Part shown: one piece after another, positions 59,680 through 64,000 of the stretch
Position numbering within the stretch: position 1 is the first letter of the stretch
How the letters are laid out: each line of letters opens with the position of its first letter
NCBI RefSeq assembly: GCF_030704535.1
Contig: NC_081817.1
Coordinates: 449,001-513,000 of the forward strand
Origin: Vitis vinifera
Lineage: Eukaryota > Streptophyta > Magnoliopsida > Vitales > Vitaceae
Length of the DNA stretch: 64,000 bases
Reading direction: 5' to 3'
The notes under the pieces: model-generated
Told to the model about the DNA's origin: nothing
The model's database searches: none
The model's input: the letters and a program-made list of their open reading frames with translations, nothing else
Translations under genes and position numbers: made by a program

Positions 59680-62600
59680 ATGAAAACCCACAATTACAAG
59701 GTGTTTAAGTGCTTCAGCAGGAAGTTCAAGATCGGCGGAGTGGAGCCTCCGCCATATGTTAAGCTTATTTTTGCGAAATATTCCGGTGGAGGGACCCACA
59801 TGGGGCCCGCCCAGTTCCGCCGCTTTCTGGCCGAGGTTCAGGGCCAGGAAGGTTGCACGGTGGCGGACGCCGAGAGGGTCATGGAGGAGGTTGCCCGCCG
59901 GCGGCACAACCACATTGGATTGACCGAGCATCAGTCTTGCGCCCTCACACTCGATGACTTCTTCCATTACCTCCTGTCCGATGATCTCAACCAAGCCATC
60001 AAAACCCAGGTCTTGGTTTTCTCTATCTTTCGAAATTCTCGCCCTGTTTTGCTGTTTGCTTCCTGAGAAAACACAAGAAAAAGAAAAGAAAAGAAAAGAA
60101 AAGAATTTCTTGATTGTTAATTTAGCTGTGTTGATGGATAATCTGGTTTCAGGTACACCATGATATGACTGCTCCGTTGCCACATTATTTTATCTACACA
60201 GGTCATAATTCATACTTGACTGGAAATCAAATCAGCAGTGATTGCAGTGATGTGCCAATCATAAAGGCCCTGCTAACAGGCGTGAGAGTGATCGAGCTCG
60301 ATATATGGCCAAATTCCACCAAAGATGATATTCAGGTTATTCATGGAAGGTACCACTTAATTCCCAATTCGGATCATCTTCTACTATTAGAACTCTTCAG
60401 GTTTTTTTACAGATGAAGTGATCTCATTATCTGAATTATTCTAGGACACTAACAACCCCAGTGACCCTCATCAAATGCTTGAGGTCCATAAGGGAGTATG
60501 CTTTCATCGCCTCTCCATACCCTGTGATAATAACTCTAGAAGATCATCTTACACCCGATCTTCAAGCTAAAGTGGCAGAGGTTAGATTCATGTTGTTCAT
60601 GGATTTAAATTTCGAAGCAAATTTTTCTGTTTGTCTTGTTTCTGATCAAGAATTGGTCTTTCCTCTAGATGGTTACTCAAACATTTGGGGATATGCTGTA
60701 TTACCCTGAGTCCGGATGCCTAGAAGAATTCCCATCCCCAGAATCATTGAAGTATAAGATTATTATTTCGACGAAACCACCAAAAGAGGATGTTGAAGCC
60801 AAGAGAATCAAGGGAAAAGAAAATTCCTCGCCAAGGGAAAGGGATATATGTGAAGAATCATCGCAGAAGGAGGTGTCTGACCTACTAGCTGAACTGGAAG
60901 CTGCAGAGAGGGTGAGAGATGAAAAAAGAAACATATCTGAGCACAATTTCTGATGCTTTGCCTCACTTCAACTTTGGTTTTTGGTAGGAGAGTGAGAGCT
61001 ACGAGTATGAAGAGAACAGCACCAGTGATGGCAGGTCAGGCCAGTCAGAGACGCCTAAATACAAGCTCCTAATCACAATTCAAGCGGGGAAGCCAAAGGG
61101 TGGGTTGAAGAATGCCTTGAGGGTTGGGAGTAACAAGATTAGACGTCTTAGCTTGAGCGAACAGGCGCTTGAAAAGGCTGCTGCCTCTCATGGAACCGAT
61201 CTCGTGAGGTACTCATTCAACCATTCCGTCCTGCATACCTGCTAGTAGTTTGCCACTGTTATAGTTTAGATTTCAATATTATGCCTTTTCTAGGTTCACA
61301 CAGAAGAATGTTCTGAGGATATACCCTAAAGGGACGCGAGTTAACTCATCAAATTACAAGCCAATGCTCGGGTGGATGCATGGAGCTCAGATGGTGGCAT
61401 TTAATATGCAGGTTGGTTCAAGTTTCAGGTGCTGTGGATGAGAAGCTTTACTTTATAGTTCTCTTGATTTTTCCATTAGTATCTCTTCCTTGTTTGGTTA
61501 GTATCAACTCTCAACCATCAACAACTGAAAATTACTGCAGAAAGAATGCTTTTGCTTTCTTCAAAGTTATTATTAGCAATTGCTTTTCCTTTTCCTTCCT
61601 TCACAAGTTTCAAGCAGTGTTTGCTTAGTCGTATGCATTTATACAAGCACATACCTATATGGTAAGGTGAAGTTGTCTTTTGTAATGATTCTCTTCCTTC
61701 TGTATAGACATTATACGTTTGAAGCTCAATGGGTCCTTTAAAATGCGTCTACATAATAGTTAAGAGGAATTAATTACTTGTATGCTGTGAAAAACTTCTC
61801 CCCTTATCTGACATGACGAGAATATCATGTTTATATATATAGTGAGTTCCTCATAACTATATAAACGCATTATAAAGCCATGATGACTCATTGGACCTAG
61901 AGCGAGAAAGAACATAAGATTACAAATGGGGCATTAGAGCCGATCCCCGTTCTTGTGTGGGACTTCCTTTTAGCCTTTCTTCTACTCTTGCCAGTGGTTG
62001 TTTTCTTTCTTCCTTGAGAAGAAATTGATGGAAATGGAGGCAGTGATTCCTTGTCTCGACTTCAGATTCTTGTTGATAAGATTTGATTTATCTAAAACAC
62101 TTTAACATTTCCTATTGTACTGATATCTGATATGTGAGCGTGTTCATGTAACAGGGATATGGAAAATCACTCTGGTTAATGCACGGGATGTTTAGATGCA
62201 ATGGAGGGTGCGGCTATATAAAAAAGCCTGATTTCTTGATGAAGAAAGGTCCATGTAGGGAAGTCTTCAACCCTAAAGCAACCCTGCCAGTGAAGACAAT
62301 CTTAAAGGTGACTCCATCTTTCTAGCTTCAGTATGAATTCTGTCCATAACCTCTCCTTAGTATCTCCCGTCACTGGAACAGGTGGGAGTGTACATGGGCG
62401 ACGGTTGGAGCTTAGATTTCAGCCCAACACACTTCGATACATACTCCCCACCAGACTTCTACACAAAGGTTTGTTAGACTCAACACTTCACAGTATTTCC
62501 ATCACAATGTCTTTTTTCAGGTTTACTTACTGCTAAACTACATTACAGATTCACATAGTTGGAGTACCTGCAGATAATACTAAGAGGAAGACGAAGATAA

Positions 62601-62842
62601 TAAACAACAACTGGTTTCCAGTATGGGATGAAGCTTTTATATTCTCATTGACAGTTCCAGAGCTCGCTTTGCTTCGAATTGAGGTACGAGAACATGATAG
62701 ATCCGAGAAGGATGATTTTGGTGGGCAGACATGTTTGCCGGTCTCGGAGCTCAGGCCTGGGATCCGCTCAGTTCCTCTGTTCGACAAAAAGGGGGAGAAG
62801 TATAAATCTGTGAGGCTACTCATGGAGTTTGAATTCTTATGA
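59680..62842 (+). CDS. Phosphoinositide-specific phospholipase C (plant PI-PLC)
   Basis: Nine exons: 59680-60009, 60153-60349, 60445-60580, 60669-60911, 60988-61208, 61294-61411, 62155-62307, 62382-62468 and 62549-62842. They sum to 1779 nt, 592 aa, with every junction GT-AG and in frame. Domains: EF-hand-like N-terminus 1-107 ([11 protein letters not shown] at its end), X domain from about 112 with catalytic His128 ([12 protein letters not shown]) and His174 (VIHGRTLTTPV), acidic linker about 265-320, Y domain with [20 protein letters not shown] and [10 protein letters not shown], and C2 domain about 490-590 with [13 protein letters not shown] and [18 protein letters not shown]. It cleaves phosphoinositides at the plasma membrane in a calcium-dependent way, acting in abiotic and immune signalling. 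Length matches the family. Intron 6 (61412-62154) is the longest. Member number (PLC1-PLC9) is uncertain. Confidence 0.95.
60077..60104. repeat. (AAAAG)n microsatellite in PLC intron 1
   Basis: About five AAAAG units between the exon 1 donor and exon 2 acceptor. Confidence 0.85.
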
Positions 62843-64000
62843 ACTCTACATTGCCTTCCTTTCATACAAATTTCAATCACATTATAGGTCATGTACAAAA
62901 AAGAATGCAAGTCTTTATCATTTGATAGTGGGGATTTTTACTTGCTTTATGTCAAAGTTAAATGATAGATTTGAGAGGCATATTATGCTGCGTACCACAG
63001 TTTTTGGGCACTGTTTTATTAATTTGGTACCATCATGTAAGCTTTAGATATTCCTTTTACACTTATAGTGTAAATGCGTTCAAAAGCCCTCGAGATTTAA
63101 TGGCCTCAAGCCATTACAATCAATTTCAAGTGTAAATACTCATGAATCCTATTCTAGGTTAAAAAGGTAGAGTTTGACTATCTATGAATCTGTGTCATGG
63201 TAAGGATTTTTTTCACTATGTTTGGTTTGAGGAAAGAAAAATAATAATAAAAAAAGGTAATTTTTTTATGTTTGGTATTATCATGAAAAAAAAAATTAAA
63301 TATAAGTGAAATTAATATATTTTTAGATTATTCAATCTTTACATAGAAGAGTTAAAATAATAAATAAAAATAACCATTTTATTTTTCAAAAACCAGACAT
63401 AATCTTTATAAATCTGACACCCATAAATTTTATAGTCCATGGCAAAGACATTGTGTTTATGTAAAAAAAAATTGTAATATTTCGCTTGGACATCCCATCC
63501 TGGTTGGAAAAATAAAGTTTAGCCGCCCTTAAACCCGTGGTCCACAAGCGAGATATCATAGATGTGACTAAAATTTTATGGAATCATGACAAAGAACTTT
63601 ATAACCATGGCAAGGATATTGTCTATGCATTTGTAGTTAGAAATATCCAAAATGTAACCACCTATAAATTACATGACCAACAATAATGACATAATTTACA
63701 TATCAATAGCGTAAAATATATGTCCTTTGGTAGCTACTCATGAATTCCTTGATCCATAAAAGGATCTCGTGCCTATATTCATAGTTGAAGATATAATGAT
63801 GAATACGATTATGGAGGAACCATGTGACTATCAATCAAAACATTATGCCTATAACATAAAGATAAGCACAATCATAGTTTATATCTCTTGAAAAGAGAAT
63901 GAGAATATCATCTCTCACATATTCGCAAATATATTTTAAAATTTAATGCCAAATAGGAATAATACTTGTTTTTATACCGACGCTAATATAAATACTTTTT
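62843..64000. other. PLC 3' UTR and distal intergenic DNA
   Basis: No gene or named element is recognised. From 63220 the DNA is AT-rich. Around 63420-63850 several phrases recur loosely (CATGGCAAAGACATTGTGTT near 63440 and CATGGCAAGGATATTGTCTA near 63607), suggesting a degenerate repeat. Confidence 0.45.

Overview
This window looks like nuclear DNA of a woody dicot, most plausibly grapevine (Vitis). That is inferred from the families present, the AT-rich intergenic DNA and the retrotransposon types; no species marker proves it. It has a repeat-rich disease-resistance cluster on the left (about 1-46 kb) and a block of conserved single-copy genes on the right (about 46-64 kb).

Left edge (1-4380): the 5' half of a Ty1/copia retrotransposon on the minus strand. 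An open gag-protease-integrase frame runs off the left end, and the element has a long unusual leader, a Met-tRNA primer-binding site and a 375-bp LTR. Next (4.4-46 kb) comes a cluster of coiled-coil NB-LRR (CNL, RPP8/RPP13-like) genes and relics. NLR-A (minus) is a pseudogene with a solo LTR inside exon 1 and a frameshift in the LRR. NLR-B (minus) looks intact. NLR-C (minus) is an LRR-only relic. NLR-D (minus) is complete except for one TGA. NLR-E (plus, inverted) looks intact. NLR-F (minus) is an exon-2-only relic. The repeating unit includes the NLR, a short 3' terminal exon/UTR and, facing it, the last exon of a GDSL (CPRD49-like) esterase. Two such GDSL fragments survive. Flanks of NLR-A and NLR-E are inverted copies of each other. 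A sieve-element-occlusion (SEO) gene fragment lies 0.34 kb behind NLR-E. AT-rich DNA, LTR remnants, a SINE-like element and simple repeats fill the gaps.

Right block: PSF3 (GINS replication helicase subunit, six coding exons, plus), an ELF4-like clock gene (single exon, plus), a secretory-pathway cyclophilin (eight exons, minus) and a phosphoinositide-specific phospholipase C (nine exons, plus). The last two are divergent. All four models close in frame with GT-AG introns.

The NLR genes encode intracellular immune receptors. Their array shows birth-and-death evolution: tandem and inverted duplication, exon loss, transposon insertion and single-base disabling lesions. I found no clearly new biological system. 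The most unusual items are the GDSL-exon/NLR unit, the hydrophobic tail on NLR-E caused by loss of a splice-donor consensus, the SEO fragment at the array breakpoint, and the copia leader with internal GC-rich repeats.
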